A stretch of 58,841 nucleotides of DNA from Thermus sp. LT1-2-5 (GTDB lineage Bacteria; Deinococcota; Deinococci; Deinococcales; Thermaceae). The translations under genes and the position numbers were made by a program. The stretch is taken from positions 1-58,841 of the forward strand of contig NZ_BSRG01000011.1 of assembly GCF_040363165.1 (NCBI RefSeq). Direction: 5' to 3'. The notes beneath the pieces were generated by a model. That model had not been told where the DNA came from. It saw only the letters and a program-made list of their open reading frames with translations, and made no database searches. Of this stretch, positions 7,969 to 17,114 are shown in pieces (within the stretch, counting starts at the first letter, position 1; each line of letters starts with the position of its first letter).

Positions 7969-8937
7969 ATGGTGAAGGCAATGGAGGGGTGGGGATTATC
8001 CCATACGGTCTTTGGGCGGTGGGCACGCAGGGTCCCTTGGCTGGGTTTGCTGCTTTTCGCCTTTGCGGCTTGCCAGGTTGCGGGTAGCCTTACCAAGCCT
8101 CCGGCAAACCCACCTCCTGCGCCCCTTCCTGTTCCGAGCGCGCGCACTTGGATCTACCAGCTCACGGGTTATCCTTCTACGGGACTGGCCGCCTTGGGAG
8201 CCGCGGCCGCTGACCTTTACGTGATTGACCTGACCAAGGATGGGGCAACGCCGTGGTCGGGCCCGGAGCTCGCCGCCCTTAAGGGAAAACCCGCCTTGGC
8301 CTACATGGAGATTGGGGGGATGGAAAACTATCGGCCGGAGTATCCGCTGGTCCAAAAAGAGGCGCCCGATCTCCTCCTAAATGCGGTGCCGGGCTGGAGC
8401 GGGGAGTGGTACGTCAAGTACTGGGACGAGCGCTGGTGGAACCTGGCGGTGCGGCCGAGGCTGGACAAGGCCCTGGCGGCGGGGTTTAAAGGGGTTTACC
8501 TGGACCTGGTGGACGCCTATGAGGGGATCAGCTTGCGCTTGGTCCCGGGAGAAACCCGCGATAGCCTGGCCGCAAAGATGGTGGCCCTCCTGGGGCGGAT
8601 CAGCCAGTATGCTAAGGCCAAGCGGCCGGACTTCTGGGTCTTCCCTCAAAACGCCCCCGAGCTCAGAATGCGCCAGGGGTATCTCTCGGCAATAGATGGT
8701 ATTGGCCTCGAGGAACTCTTCTTCTACGCCACCGACAAACCCTGCGCGGACTCGGGTTGCCAGGAGCGCCTCACCCACGCCCGGGCCATCCGGGATTCGG
8801 GCAAGCTGGTCCTCACGGTGGACTACGCCACCCGGCCGGAAAACGTGCGGGCGGCGTGCGAGAAGTCCCGGGCGGAGGGGTTTGTGCCCTACGTGACCGT
8901 GGTGGCCCTGGACCGGATTAGCCCCTTGTGTCCGTGA
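7969..8937 (+). CDS. GH114-type endo-alpha-1,4-polygalactosaminidase, lipoprotein-like
   Basis: I took the ATG at 7969, preceded by GGGAAAGG; a second ATG lies at 7981. The N-terminus holds a hydrophobic stretch ending LLLFAFAACQ, a lipobox, then a proline-rich linker, so the protein is likely lipid-anchored. The catalytic part reads TWIYQLTGYP, LAYMEIGGMENYRPEY and GFKGVYLDLVDAYEG, the pattern of GH114, which includes the hydrolase domain of PelA. The family cleaves galactosaminogalactan or Pel-like alpha-1,4-galactosamine polymers. It is on the opposite strand from the polysaccharide operon and converges with it, overlapping the next gene's 3' end by 20 bases. Confidence 0.83.
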   Translation: MVKAMEGWGLSHTVFGRWARRVPWLGLLLFAFAACQVAGSLTKPPANPPPAPLPVPSARTWIYQLTGYPSTGLAALGAAAADLYVIDLTKDGATPWSGPELAALKGKPALAYMEIGGMENYRPEYPLVQKEAPDLLLNAVPGWSGEWYVKYWDERWWNLAVRPRLDKALAAGFKGVYLDLVDAYEGISLRLVPGETRDSLAAKMVALLGRISQYAKAKRPDFWVFPQNAPELRMRQGYLSAIDGIGLEELFFYATDKPCADSGCQERLTHARAIRDSGKLVLTVDYATRPENVRAACEKSRAEGFVPYVTVVALDRISPLCP

Positions 8938-9619
8938 GGGTCAGGAGGTCCCGCTCCTTGGCAAGAACCGGGGTCAGTCCGTAAGCCAAAGCGCGCCTCT
9001 CCGCAAAACGGGCAAGCCTTGGGTCCAGGGCGTAGTCCAGGCTGAACCGCTCCCAGGGGTATTGGGCAAGCGCTTGGGCCCAGCGGGCGTTGGCGCGGAG
9101 GACGGTCCGGGGAAGAGGTTTCCCGCCCCCTTCCCAGGTGGTGGAGAAGGCCTCGAAGACGATTCCGTCCACCAGGTCCGCCAGGTGGGGTAAAAGGGCG
9201 AAGCCGCGGTTGGCGAGAAGATAGCAAGGTCCCACCGCCTTGCGGAGTTCCAAGAGGAGGCGCAGGGTGCCTTCCCGGCTCGTGGCCGCTCCCTGGTCCA
9301 GGGTGTCCAGGAAGAGGCCGCGGAAGCCTCGAGCCAGGTAGAGCAAGGCGCTTTCCACCACCCTGGCCACCCAGCCCGGATGGTTGGGGTCCACGATCCT
9401 CGTGTTCCAAAGGGGGTTCACGCCCCGCTGCCACGGGGCCTCGGGGCCTGGGTCTTCCCCGAGGCTGAGGTAGGCCAGGGGCTCGGTGGGGGCCAGGGCG
9501 TCAAGCTCCTCGGGGGTGTAGGCCCAAGGTTGCAGGACCACGCGGCGGAAGGCCCGAAGCTCGGCAAGCCTTCCCTGGCCGTAGTAAAAGGCGAGGGGCT
9601 TAAAGGAGGTAGACGCCAT
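8918..9619 (-). CDS. GH114-type glycoside hydrolase, stand-alone domain
   Basis: The 233-residue protein has no clear signal peptide from the ATG at 9619. It carries PLAYLSLGEDPGPEAPW, GFRGLFLDTLDQ and LVDGIVFEAFSTTWEGG, the same strand-loop layout as the other two GH114 proteins in this locus, in a minimal TIM barrel. It is the last gene of the pelF operon and starts 20 bases inside the membrane-protein gene. It may act on the polymer at the synthesis site, as the PelA hydrolase domain does. Without a signal peptide its location is uncertain; an upstream start would have to lie inside the previous gene. Confidence 0.75.
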   Translation of the reverse strand: MASTSFKPLAFYYGQGRLAELRAFRRVVLQPWAYTPEELDALAPTEPLAYLSLGEDPGPEAPWQRGVNPLWNTRIVDPNHPGWVARVVESALLYLARGFRGLFLDTLDQGAATSREGTLRLLLELRKAVGPCYLLANRGFALLPHLADLVDGIVFEAFSTTWEGGGKPLPRTVLRANARWAQALAQYPWERFSLDYALDPRLARFAERRALAYGLTPVLAKERDLLTLTDTRG

Positions 9620-10862
9620 AGCGCTCCGGGTGGCGCAAGTACTCCAGGAAGTAGAGGAGGAGGGAAAGGCCCACGGCCCCCAGGATCAAGGGGTCTCCCG
9701 TGAGGTGGAGGAGGAGGGCGCTTGCGAGCAGGGCGAGGGCGCTAGCCCGGATGCCCCCAAGGGCGTTGAGGCCTAAGGCCACGGCACTGGTAAAGCCCAA
9801 GAAGCCAAAGCCGAGGAGGGCCTTTCCGTAGGCGTCCGACCAGGGAAGCGCGAGGAGAAGGAGCATGGCGGGAACCGAGGCGGTAAAGGCGTAAGTCCAG
9901 AAGGCGCGTTGGATGCTGAGAAGGAGGGCTTCCGGGCTCGCCTTTTGCCAAAGGGTTTCGCCCAAGGCTTGTACGAAGGCGGCGAGGCGCATCTCTATGA
10001 GCAAAGCGGCGAGAAGGTAGGCGGCGAGGCCCAAAAGCGCTCCTTGCCCTGCCCCTTCCACGAGGCGCCAGAGCACAAGGCCTTGCCCCAAGCCGTATGC
10101 GGCGTAGATCCATTCGGTTTGGAAGGCGGAGTGCACGAACAAAAGGCCGTGCGGTTTTGGCATCCCCACGTCCCACAGGAGGAAGGCTAGGGGGAGAAGC
10201 CCCACCCAAAGGGGGGAAGCCCCCACCAGCCGGAGGGCGATCGCCCCCGAGAGAAAGGCGGCGGCTACCCCTGTGGCCTTGCCCTCGAGGCCCTTAAGCG
10301 TCAGGACCCCCACCGCCACCCAGGCCACGCCCACGCTCCAGGAGGCGGCCGGGCCTAAATCCCAAGGGGCGGTAAGGGAAGCGCCCACGACCCCCAGCCA
10401 GGCAAAGGCGGTGTGGACGCTTGGGACCTCCCCCGGGGCGAGCTCCACCGCTGCCTTGAGGGCGCCCCGGGCGGCCAACTGACTCCAGGCCAGGAGGAAG
10501 AGGGCAGGAAGCCACCCCACCTCCCCGGCGCCTTGAAAGGCCACCAGGGTACCCAGGAGGGTGAGGGCCACCGCCAGGTGCCGTAGCCCCAGGCCCCCTC
10601 GAGGCCTAGGGGCCTTTGCCCGGGGGCGAAAATCGCGCTGGGCCAGGGCGAAGAGGGCTTGGGCCAGGGCGAAGGTACTGGGAAGGTCAAAGAGCCGTTC
10701 CACGCGGTAGCGGTTGTAACCCAGCACCTCCAGGTGGGCGGCGAGCTCGTAAGGGTCGCTCACCTGGGCGAGAAGGTCTTGCAAGGAACGGGCCAGGTCC
10801 TGTAGCCCTTGGGGGGCAGGAGGCGGGAAGGTGGGGGGGCGGTACTCCCCTCGAGCGCTCAC
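9600..10862 (-). CDS. Multi-pass membrane protein in the PelG position
   Basis: The start is the GTG at 10862, which overlaps the pelF stop as GTGA; longer readings would run into pelF. The 420-residue protein has a soluble N-terminal part of about 100 residues (LAAHLEVLGYNRYRVERLFD) and then about ten hydrophobic helices. It ends YFLEYLRHPERYGVYLL. In Pel loci pelF is followed by pelG, a polytopic protein of about 450 residues that partners the glycosyltransferase in making and exporting the polymer. Length, topology and position fit. I do not see a sequence motif that proves PelG, so it may be an unrelated exporter. Confidence 0.6.
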   Translation of the reverse strand: MSARGEYRPPTFPPPAPQGLQDLARSLQDLLAQVSDPYELAAHLEVLGYNRYRVERLFDLPSTFALAQALFALAQRDFRPRAKAPRPRGGLGLRHLAVALTLLGTLVAFQGAGEVGWLPALFLLAWSQLAARGALKAAVELAPGEVPSVHTAFAWLGVVGASLTAPWDLGPAASWSVGVAWVAVGVLTLKGLEGKATGVAAAFLSGAIALRLVGASPLWVGLLPLAFLLWDVGMPKPHGLLFVHSAFQTEWIYAAYGLGQGLVLWRLVEGAGQGALLGLAAYLLAALLIEMRLAAFVQALGETLWQKASPEALLLSIQRAFWTYAFTASVPAMLLLLALPWSDAYGKALLGFGFLGFTSAVALGLNALGGIRASALALLASALLLHLTGDPLILGAVGLSLLLYFLEYLRHPERYGVYLL

Positions 10863-12280
10863 TCGGGCACCTCCACCGCTCCGCGCAAGGCTAGGCCCTC
10901 GTAAATGGCGGAGAACTCTTGCAGCATTCGCTCCAGGGTATACAGGGCGAGCACCTTTTCCCGCGCCTTTTGGCCCAGCTCCAGGCACCGTTCGGGGTCT
11001 TGTAGAAACCCTAAGAGGCCTTCCGCCAACGCTTCCGGATCCATGGCGGGCACCACCTTGCCCACGTCCTCCAGGACTTCCCCCACGCTCCCCACCCGGG
11101 TGCCCACCAGGGTGCGGCCCACGGCCATGTTTTCGATCACCGTGTAGGGGAAGCCTTCGGAGATGCTGGAAAGCACCCCCACCCACCCCTGGTGGTAGGC
11201 CTGGTACACAGGGCTTGCCGGCCCCATGAAGCGCACGTTGGCCGCAAGGCCTAGTTCTTCCACCCGGGCCCTGACGCTGACGGCGTAGCCCTCGTTGCCT
11301 CGAGGCACGGGGCCGAAGAGGAGGAGCCTGGCTTCCGGAAGCGCCTCCCGCACCCTCTTGAAGGCCTCCACTAGGGTGAGGAGGTCCTTCAAGGGGTCAA
11401 TCCGCCCCACCCATACGGCGGTGGGGGGGCCTTCCAGGCGAGGGGGCGCCTCGGGAAACTGGGTGGGGTCTATGCCGTTGGCCACCACCCGGATGCGCTT
11501 GGGATCGGCCCCCAGCTCCACCTCCCAACGCAGGTTGAAGCGGCTCACCGTGGTGATGAAGTCGGCTTTTTGATAGGCCAGGCGGCTCGTGAGGTGGTAG
11601 AAGCGGGCCTGGACCAGGCGCTCCGCCGGGGAGGGGTTGGTTTCCGAGAAGGCCAGGTACCGCTCCCGCAAGAAAACCCCGTGCTCCGTGAGGAGGAAGG
11701 GCACGCCCAGGTGCCGGGACACGAGCCAGGCGGGGATCACGGCCAGGCCCCCGCTGGTGGCGTGCACTAGGTCCACCTCGGGAATGGGGTCTAAGGCCAG
11801 GAGGGGAAGCAGAGTGGAGCGAAGCCAGTGCAAGACGGCAAGCCCCTCCCCTAAGGTGGGGGGGCGGCCGAGGAGGAGGGCAAGGCGTTGGCTGAGGAGC
11901 CCTTGGACCTTGGGATGGAGGAAGAGATCGTGAAGGTGGCGCTTGCGAAGGAGGAAAAGCTCCCAAAGCCCTTCTTGGAAGCTGGAAAGGTCGAGCTCCA
12001 GAAAGGAGAAGAGCCTTTCTAAGGCGGGAAGAAGGGCGTGCAAGGGAGCGGGGGAAAAGGGGAAGGGCCGGGGCGGGCGGAAGAGGTGAAGGGTTCGCAA
12101 GGCGGTTCCGGGGGGAAGGGGCAGGACGGGCTTAGTTTGTTGGGGGCCCCAAAGGGCGAGCACCGTGAACGCGCCCTCTAGACCGAAAAGGAGCTGCTCG
12201 CACCAACGGCTTACGCCCCCCACGGCGTAGGGGTAGGTGCCCTCGGTAATGAAGAGAACCCTAAGGCGCTTGGAAGGCAT
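10859..12280 (-). CDS. pelF: PelF-type GT4 glycosyltransferase
   Basis: Start at 12280 (MPSKRLRVLFITEGTYPYAV); a TTG six codons upstream is an alternative. The 473-residue cytoplasmic enzyme has PelF hallmarks: EGTYPYAVGGVSRWCEQLLF at the N-terminus, LLTEHGVFLRERYLAF in the middle, then the GT4 C-terminal lobe with VVANGIDPTQF, VGRIDPLKDLLTLVEAF and the nucleotide-sugar EX7E region SEGFPYTVIENMAVG. PelF makes the Pel polymer, a partly deacetylated N-acetylgalactosamine/galactosamine chain, from UDP-sugars. Its start overlaps the deacetylase stop by 20 bases. This is the best anchored gene of the locus. Confidence 0.88.
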   Translation of the reverse strand: MPSKRLRVLFITEGTYPYAVGGVSRWCEQLLFGLEGAFTVLALWGPQQTKPVLPLPPGTALRTLHLFRPPRPFPFSPAPLHALLPALERLFSFLELDLSSFQEGLWELFLLRKRHLHDLFLHPKVQGLLSQRLALLLGRPPTLGEGLAVLHWLRSTLLPLLALDPIPEVDLVHATSGGLAVIPAWLVSRHLGVPFLLTEHGVFLRERYLAFSETNPSPAERLVQARFYHLTSRLAYQKADFITTVSRFNLRWEVELGADPKRIRVVANGIDPTQFPEAPPRLEGPPTAVWVGRIDPLKDLLTLVEAFKRVREALPEARLLLFGPVPRGNEGYAVSVRARVEELGLAANVRFMGPASPVYQAYHQGWVGVLSSISEGFPYTVIENMAVGRTLVGTRVGSVGEVLEDVGKVVPAMDPEALAEGLLGFLQDPERCLELGQKAREKVLALYTLERMLQEFSAIYEGLALRGAVEVPE

Positions 12281-14372
12281 AGGTACCCGTTCCGACAAAG
12301 CAGCGGTTCAGGCCGGCGTAGGTTTCGCAGGCGGGGCCTTGGACGCCGGTCACCCAGACGGGCTTGCCCTGGAGGGTGAGGGTGCGGGCGGCGGGATCGA
12401 TCACCGCTTTCACGCTTCCTGTTCGCACCGCCTCAAAGTGGCGGTAGCGCTTGAGGGCGTGCTCACCGTACTCCCCCCAGGTGGGGGAGAGAAGGGGAAG
12501 GGTGGAGTAGGTGGCGTACTTCGCCACGAGGGTTTCCACCCAGTCGAAGATCAGGTTCTTTCCCGGGGCGTACTCGCGGAGGTTCGCCTGGTGGAAGTAG
12601 TGGCTTCCCCCGTCGGTGAAGAGGTGCAGGAGGGCAAGGTTTGTTTCCTGCTGCAGGTATTCCCCGTAGGTCAGGTCGCGGGGCCAGTAGGCCTCCGTGC
12701 CGCCGGGGCCATACACGCTGTTGTAGGCGTTCAGGGCTTCCTGCGCCGTGGTCACGTTGTAGAAGACGTTGGTGGGCCAGTCCGCCACCAGGTAAAGCCC
12801 GGGGGCGAGGGGGTGAGGGTAGGCGCAGGTGCGGCAGGGGGGCTTTTGGCTATTCACGGACCAGTTGACCTTGGCGAAGCGCACCTTGTGCTCCAGTAGG
12901 GCCTGGAGGAAGTAGGGATTGGAGGCCCCAAGGCCGTAGTCCGTGCGGGGAAAGTCGTAGGGGTTTTGCCCTTTCCAGCCAAAGCCGGAGTACTGGCCGC
13001 TTTTGAACACAGTGTGCTCGTAGCGTAGCCCGAGGAGGCTCGCCACCCGGTTGTTCTCGCCGATCTCGCGTTTTGCCTGGGCCAGGTCGGTGAAGTCCAT
13101 GTCCCAGTGGGTGTAGGTGTGGTTGTAAAAGCGGAAGGTGTCCTTGAGGGCCTGGCTGGCCTGGACCAGGTCGTCCCCCAGGTTCAGGGGTTCATGCGCC
13201 ATGTTGCCGGAGGGGTCGCAGGGGTCTTGGTTGTCGTTGGGGTTGGGGTCTGAGACGGCTCCGCAGCCGTTGAGCACCAGGTCCAGGGTGAAGGCCTGGG
13301 CCACGGGGTAGGTTTGGCGGAGGGTTGCTTGCTTGGCGGCGACAGCCTGGGCCTCGGCCCCGCTGAGGCGGAAGGTGGGGGCGTTCCCCACCCCGCGGCC
13401 CTCTCCCCAGACCTCGGTGGAGAGGAACCAGTCGTCCACGTCCACCCTCAGGTAACGGCTGTACTCTCCCACGTAGACCCCTCGGGTGAGCCAGCGGATG
13501 AGCCCCGGGGCCAGGAGCCAGGTGTGGACGAGATAAGGGCTTTGGTCAAAGGTGAGGACGAGCTGCTCCCGCCCGTCAAGGGTCGTGCGCACGATGCCGA
13601 AGAGGTTGCCGTCGGCGTCCGTGAGGAGGGAGGTGGCGGCGCAGGTGCCGCTTGGCGCCGCCTTGTAGGCGTAGGCGTGCCGGAGGGGCAGGGTGCCCGT
13701 GAGGTCGGGGAAAAGGCTTTGCCCTTCCGGGGTCAGGGTAAGGGGGTAGCTTTGGGTGGCGAGGTCCAGCCCGTTCGGATCCCTGGCCGCGGGGCTTGGG
13801 GTGGAGAAGCCCTCCACGTTGCTCAGGCAGCGGTCCTCAGGGTAGGTCCCCGGGTAGGTGTATAGGACGAGTTCCCGCACCCCATAGTCCCGCTCGTAGG
13901 CCCAAAGGCGGTTCCAGTCCTCCGGGGACATGTGGAAGGTGGCCCCCGAGCCGGACCAGGTGGCCAGTTGGCCCTCCGCCAGGACCACCCCTTGGAAGCG
14001 CCCGGTGCCGTCGGGGTTGGTGAGGGAAACCTGGCTGAAGGGCGTCTGGCTCACGTTCACCACCTCGTAAGGGATGAGCAAGGTATCCAGGATGTCCCGG
14101 GCGGCGGCGAAGTGGGGTGCTTGCTCGGGGTTGGTGGAGGTGGTGAGGACCAGGATCCGGGCCTCGTACTTGGCCCCAGAGAGGGCCTGGGGCCGCAAGG
14201 GAAGCGTGAGGGGTACGGGCCCCTCGAGGGCCGGCAAGGGGCGGCTTGGGAGCACCGGCAAGGCCGGGGGGGCGAGGGGCGGGCCCTTCACCTGCACCTT
14301 GGGCGTTGGGGAGGAAGGGCCTTGGAGGCTACAGGCGGCGAGGAGCAGGGCGAGGAGGGCGAGGCGGCGCAT
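12261..14372 (-). CDS. Large lipoprotein resembling an exopolysaccharide deacetylase (Agd3/CE18-like)
   Basis: The 703-residue lipoprotein has the lipobox LALLLAACS and a proline-rich linker. Residues about 68-260 look like a carbohydrate-binding or Rossmann-like part (EARILVLTTSTNPEQAP). A catalytic-looking part follows, with YLRVDVDDWFLSTEVWGEG (around 309) and FRFYNHTYTHWDMDF (around 418), the Asp-Asp plus His-x-x-x-His layout of metal-dependent polysaccharide deacetylases. It also has FKSGQYSGFGWKGQNPY. The overall size and the order binding part then deacetylase recall fungal Agd3, which deacetylates galactosaminogalactan, and position next to pelF and GH114 agrees. The family name is inference; the motifs are seen. 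Confidence 0.6.
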   Translation of the reverse strand: MRRLALLALLLAACSLQGPSSPTPKVQVKGPPLAPPALPVLPSRPLPALEGPVPLTLPLRPQALSGAKYEARILVLTTSTNPEQAPHFAAARDILDTLLIPYEVVNVSQTPFSQVSLTNPDGTGRFQGVVLAEGQLATWSGSGATFHMSPEDWNRLWAYERDYGVRELVLYTYPGTYPEDRCLSNVEGFSTPSPAARDPNGLDLATQSYPLTLTPEGQSLFPDLTGTLPLRHAYAYKAAPSGTCAATSLLTDADGNLFGIVRTTLDGREQLVLTFDQSPYLVHTWLLAPGLIRWLTRGVYVGEYSRYLRVDVDDWFLSTEVWGEGRGVGNAPTFRLSGAEAQAVAAKQATLRQTYPVAQAFTLDLVLNGCGAVSDPNPNDNQDPCDPSGNMAHEPLNLGDDLVQASQALKDTFRFYNHTYTHWDMDFTDLAQAKREIGENNRVASLLGLRYEHTVFKSGQYSGFGWKGQNPYDFPRTDYGLGASNPYFLQALLEHKVRFAKVNWSVNSQKPPCRTCAYPHPLAPGLYLVADWPTNVFYNVTTAQEALNAYNSVYGPGGTEAYWPRDLTYGEYLQQETNLALLHLFTDGGSHYFHQANLREYAPGKNLIFDWVETLVAKYATYSTLPLLSPTWGEYGEHALKRYRHFEAVRTGSVKAVIDPAARTLTLQGKPVWVTGVQGPACETYAGLNRCFVGTGTYAFQAP

Positions 14373-14376
14373 GGCT

Positions 14377-16329
14377 TCACCTTCCCTTCTGGGGCAGGCC
14401 CAGGGGGCTTAGCCCCAGGCCCTGCGGCTGCACGCTTGCCACGCCGCTTCCCGGCTGAACCCCGTTGGCGTCTAAGGTTAGGACGTGCCACCAGGTGTTG
14501 TACCCGTTACCGCTTGCTGCGGGGGCCGGGAAGCTGGCCACGGGGTAGCCGGCGTTAAGCACCTGCACTTGGGCCCCTGAGGTGCTCCAACTACCGCCGC
14601 CGAAGTACCAGTGAACGTAGACGCGGTAGCTTCCTCCTGGGTAGGTGAAGCGGAGGGTTTCCTGCCCGGGGCCTTGGGGGGTATCCCCTTCCAGGCAGGC
14701 GGGGCCGGCGGGGGGGCAGGTGCCCGGGTTGTTCCAGTAGACGTGGTTTGCCGCCGGGTTGTCGGGGTAGAAGAGGTGGAGGTCTAAATCAGCGGCGTTG
14801 CTCCAGGATAGGACCACGCGCCACTCGGGCGCGTAGGTCACCGTGAGGGTGAAGTCCCAGGTCCTTGGGGTGCCGCCCCCCTGGGGCGTGGCCTGGAGGC
14901 GCAAAGGGTAGGCGCCGGGGGGTGGGTTTTGCACCTGCAGGGCCACGGCTCCGCCGCTTGCGGGAAGGGTAGCGCTGGAGAGGGCGATGCCCGAGGGGGG
15001 AGGGGTTCCATCCTGGCGGGTGAGGGCGAGGTCCAAGGAGGTGTTGAAGCCGTTTTGCGGCGTCACGCTCACCTGGAGGCTTCCTGACCCGCCCCAAGGC
15101 AGGGTGAGGGCGGTATCCCCGCTTAGGGTGAAGCCCGTGGCTCTCAAGGTGAAGCTTGCCTCCCGCACCCGCCCTTCTCCTTCCGCCCGGAGGGTGAGAG
15201 GGTAATCCTGGGGACTCAGGCCCGGATCCAGGGCGAGGGTAAGGGCAAGGGTGAGGGGATTTGGGCCGAGGGTTACCTGGGTGGGGCTAAGCAGGACGCC
15301 TGGGGGTGGGTTGACCAGGCTCAGGCTGACCGCCCCGGTGAAGCCGTTTAGGGGCGTAAGGGTGAGGGTGGCCTGGGCGGTGCCGCCCACGGGGGCAGCG
15401 GGGGCGCCCGCAAGGCTCAGGAGGAAATCGGGGGCGGTGCTGTTCACCGCAATGGCCCGGCTTCCCGCGCTCCCGGCGCTAAAGAGGATGGCCCCTTGGC
15501 TCACGCTTTGGGTGGCGGAAACCCGGTAGACCCTGCCTGCGTAGCCCGAAGGGGTGATGTCCACCACGGTAAGCCCCTCGGCCGCCTGGAGGGTGAGGGG
15601 AGGAAGCGCTCCTTGCCCGGAGTTACCCACCAGGACCAGGGCGGTTTCGCCGGGGTTGAGGGTTAAGGACAGGGGGGCCGCCTCGAGGCCCGGCCCCAGG
15701 TTCGGGTTCACCACCTTGCGCAAAAGCCGCACCAGGTCCTGCTCGTCCGCATAGCCGCTGGAGTCCAGGTCGGCGTGGTAGCGCCGATAGGCGTTGGGGG
15801 AGGCGGCCCCCGTGAGGAGGTCGGCGAGGAGGAGGGCGTCTGCCAGGCTCACCCCCCCGCTTCCGTTCAAGTCCCCCAAGGGGTTCTCTGCGAAGGAAGC
15901 GTCCACCTCGTTCTGGCCTAGGCCAGGAAGGGGGGTGTAGCCCTGCGGGGCCAGGTGGCCTTGAGGGGCCAGGTTCCCCGTTTCCCAGGAGGGGGCGAGC
16001 CGGGCTGCTTCCGCCTCCAGGATGCGGATCTCGGGCCTTGCCCCCGGCCTAAGGACCTGAAAGCGGACCCGGAGAACCTCGCCGGAGTGGGCTTGGTGGG
16101 AAACCCCTGCCAGGCGCACCCGGCCCCCCTCCAGGTGGGCCTCGGTGAGGAGGGGGCTTTGCAGGCCCAGGTAGCGGAGGGCGCTAGGGTCAAAGGTGAT
16201 TTCCACAAGCAGGCCCCGCGTGGCCTCGCCCCGCAGGACCAGGGTGTCGTGAGAGGGGCCGTTGGCCCCTTGTGGACCCCCGCAGGCGGCGAGGAGGAGA
16301 AGGGCGAACAAGTAGGGTCGTCTTGCCAT
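14377..16329 (-). CDS. Lipoprotein with cohesin-like, dockerin-like and Ig-like modules
   Basis: 650 residues, lipobox FALLLLAACGG. Residues about 28-110 resemble a cohesin fold: LLVEITFDPSALRYLGL, then GEVLRVRFQVLRPGARP. Residues about 149-210 hold two dockerin-type calcium loops, GDLNGSGGVSLADALLLADL and ADLDSSGYADEQDLVRLLRK. At least two Ig-like repeats follow (LTLTPLNGFTGAVSLSL and VSVTPQNGFNTSLDLAL), then a C-terminal part with WSNAADLDLHLFYPDNP, as in DUF2135-like domains. It is anchored at the cell surface by its lipid. With the paralogue two genes upstream it may assemble with other dockerin or cohesin partners near the polysaccharide machinery. The module calls come from pattern, not alignment. 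Confidence 0.75.
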   Translation of the reverse strand: MARRPYLFALLLLAACGGPQGANGPSHDTLVLRGEATRGLLVEITFDPSALRYLGLQSPLLTEAHLEGGRVRLAGVSHQAHSGEVLRVRFQVLRPGARPEIRILEAEAARLAPSWETGNLAPQGHLAPQGYTPLPGLGQNEVDASFAENPLGDLNGSGGVSLADALLLADLLTGAASPNAYRRYHADLDSSGYADEQDLVRLLRKVVNPNLGPGLEAAPLSLTLNPGETALVLVGNSGQGALPPLTLQAAEGLTVVDITPSGYAGRVYRVSATQSVSQGAILFSAGSAGSRAIAVNSTAPDFLLSLAGAPAAPVGGTAQATLTLTPLNGFTGAVSLSLVNPPPGVLLSPTQVTLGPNPLTLALTLALDPGLSPQDYPLTLRAEGEGRVREASFTLRATGFTLSGDTALTLPWGGSGSLQVSVTPQNGFNTSLDLALTRQDGTPPPSGIALSSATLPASGGAVALQVQNPPPGAYPLRLQATPQGGGTPRTWDFTLTVTYAPEWRVVLSWSNAADLDLHLFYPDNPAANHVYWNNPGTCPPAGPACLEGDTPQGPGQETLRFTYPGGSYRVYVHWYFGGGSWSTSGAQVQVLNAGYPVASFPAPAASGNGYNTWWHVLTLDANGVQPGSGVASVQPQGLGLSPLGLPQKGR

Positions 16330-16340
16330 ATGGGCACCTC

Positions 16341-17114
16341 TTATGGGCCGAGGGAAAGGCTACCCCCGGCCACAGGTTCCTCTTCGTAGGAGCCTGCTTG
16401 CACCAAGACCCCTTCTTCTAGGAAGAGCGCGCCCCCGCCCGACCCCGTCAGGGCCACCACCCCCACCTGGCCGGGACCCTGGAAGGCTTGGGTTGCTTCG
16501 CAGACCACCAGAGCGTTCCAAAGGTTCGGGTTCCGGGAAACCTGGTGGAGGTCGGTGAGGCATCCCTGGGTGAGGAGTCCTGGGCTGAGGGACAGGGTAA
16601 AGCCCAGGGGGGCCTCGAGGCGAAACCCCGCTCCTTGGTAGGTCCAGAGGGTCTGGCCCACGCGGATGGCCACGAGGTAGCCGTTCTCCCCCTGCCCCAG
16701 GAGTTTCGGCCTAAGGGCCAAGCGAACCGAAACCCCTAGGTCCTTTTCCTGGACCAGGTGGTCGCTTTGCGCTCGGAGCTTGAGGGCGTAGTTTCCGGGA
16801 ACAAGCGTGTCCAGGGCAGAAACCTCCAGGGTCTGATGGAGCGCGTTGCCCGAAAGCCACACGGAGGAGGGGGTCAAGGTAAAACCGGACGCAGGGCTGC
16901 CGTCCGAGTGGACCAAGGTGAAATGCACCGCGCTAGCGAAGCCCCCTTCCGGCGTGAGGGTGACCCGGGTGGCCTGGCTCCTCCCTTGGGGAAGGGTGAG
17001 GGTGGAAGGGAGGGGGTCTGAGAGGGTGAAGGAGGGGCCAGGCACCCGGGGAAGCTGGGTACAGGAGGTAAGCCCTAAAAGGGCGAGGAAACCGCGCATC
17101 CAAACTTCCTTCAT
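16341..17114 (-). CDS. Small lipoprotein: Ig-like repeat plus cohesin-like C-terminus
   Basis: 257 residues starting at 17114 (ATGA overlap with the upstream stop). A short signal ends LALLGLTSCTQ. One Ig-like repeat (VTLTPEGGFASAVHFTLVHS) is followed by a domain reading LSPGLLTQGCLTDLHQVS and VGVVALTGSGGGALFLEEGV. The same C-terminal domain closes the 735-residue paralogue upstream, where it reads GALTSGCTLDFAQVSTNPNQ. So this gene looks like a trimmed duplicate lacking the N-terminal cohesin-like and dockerin parts. The two cysteines in the C-terminal domain are kept in both copies and could form a disulfide. Confidence 0.75.
   Translation of the reverse strand: MKEVWMRGFLALLGLTSCTQLPRVPGPSFTLSDPLPSTLTLPQGRSQATRVTLTPEGGFASAVHFTLVHSDGSPASGFTLTPSSVWLSGNALHQTLEVSALDTLVPGNYALKLRAQSDHLVQEKDLGVSVRLALRPKLLGQGENGYLVAIRVGQTLWTYQGAGFRLEAPLGFTLSLSPGLLTQGCLTDLHQVSRNPNLWNALVVCEATQAFQGPGQVGVVALTGSGGGALFLEEGVLVQAGSYEEEPVAGGSLSLGP

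Noticed and set aside
12296-12298. TTG start for pelF six codons upstream
   Set aside because: The ATG at 12280 places the family's first strand correctly and lies in the coupling region with the previous stop; kept only as an alternative.
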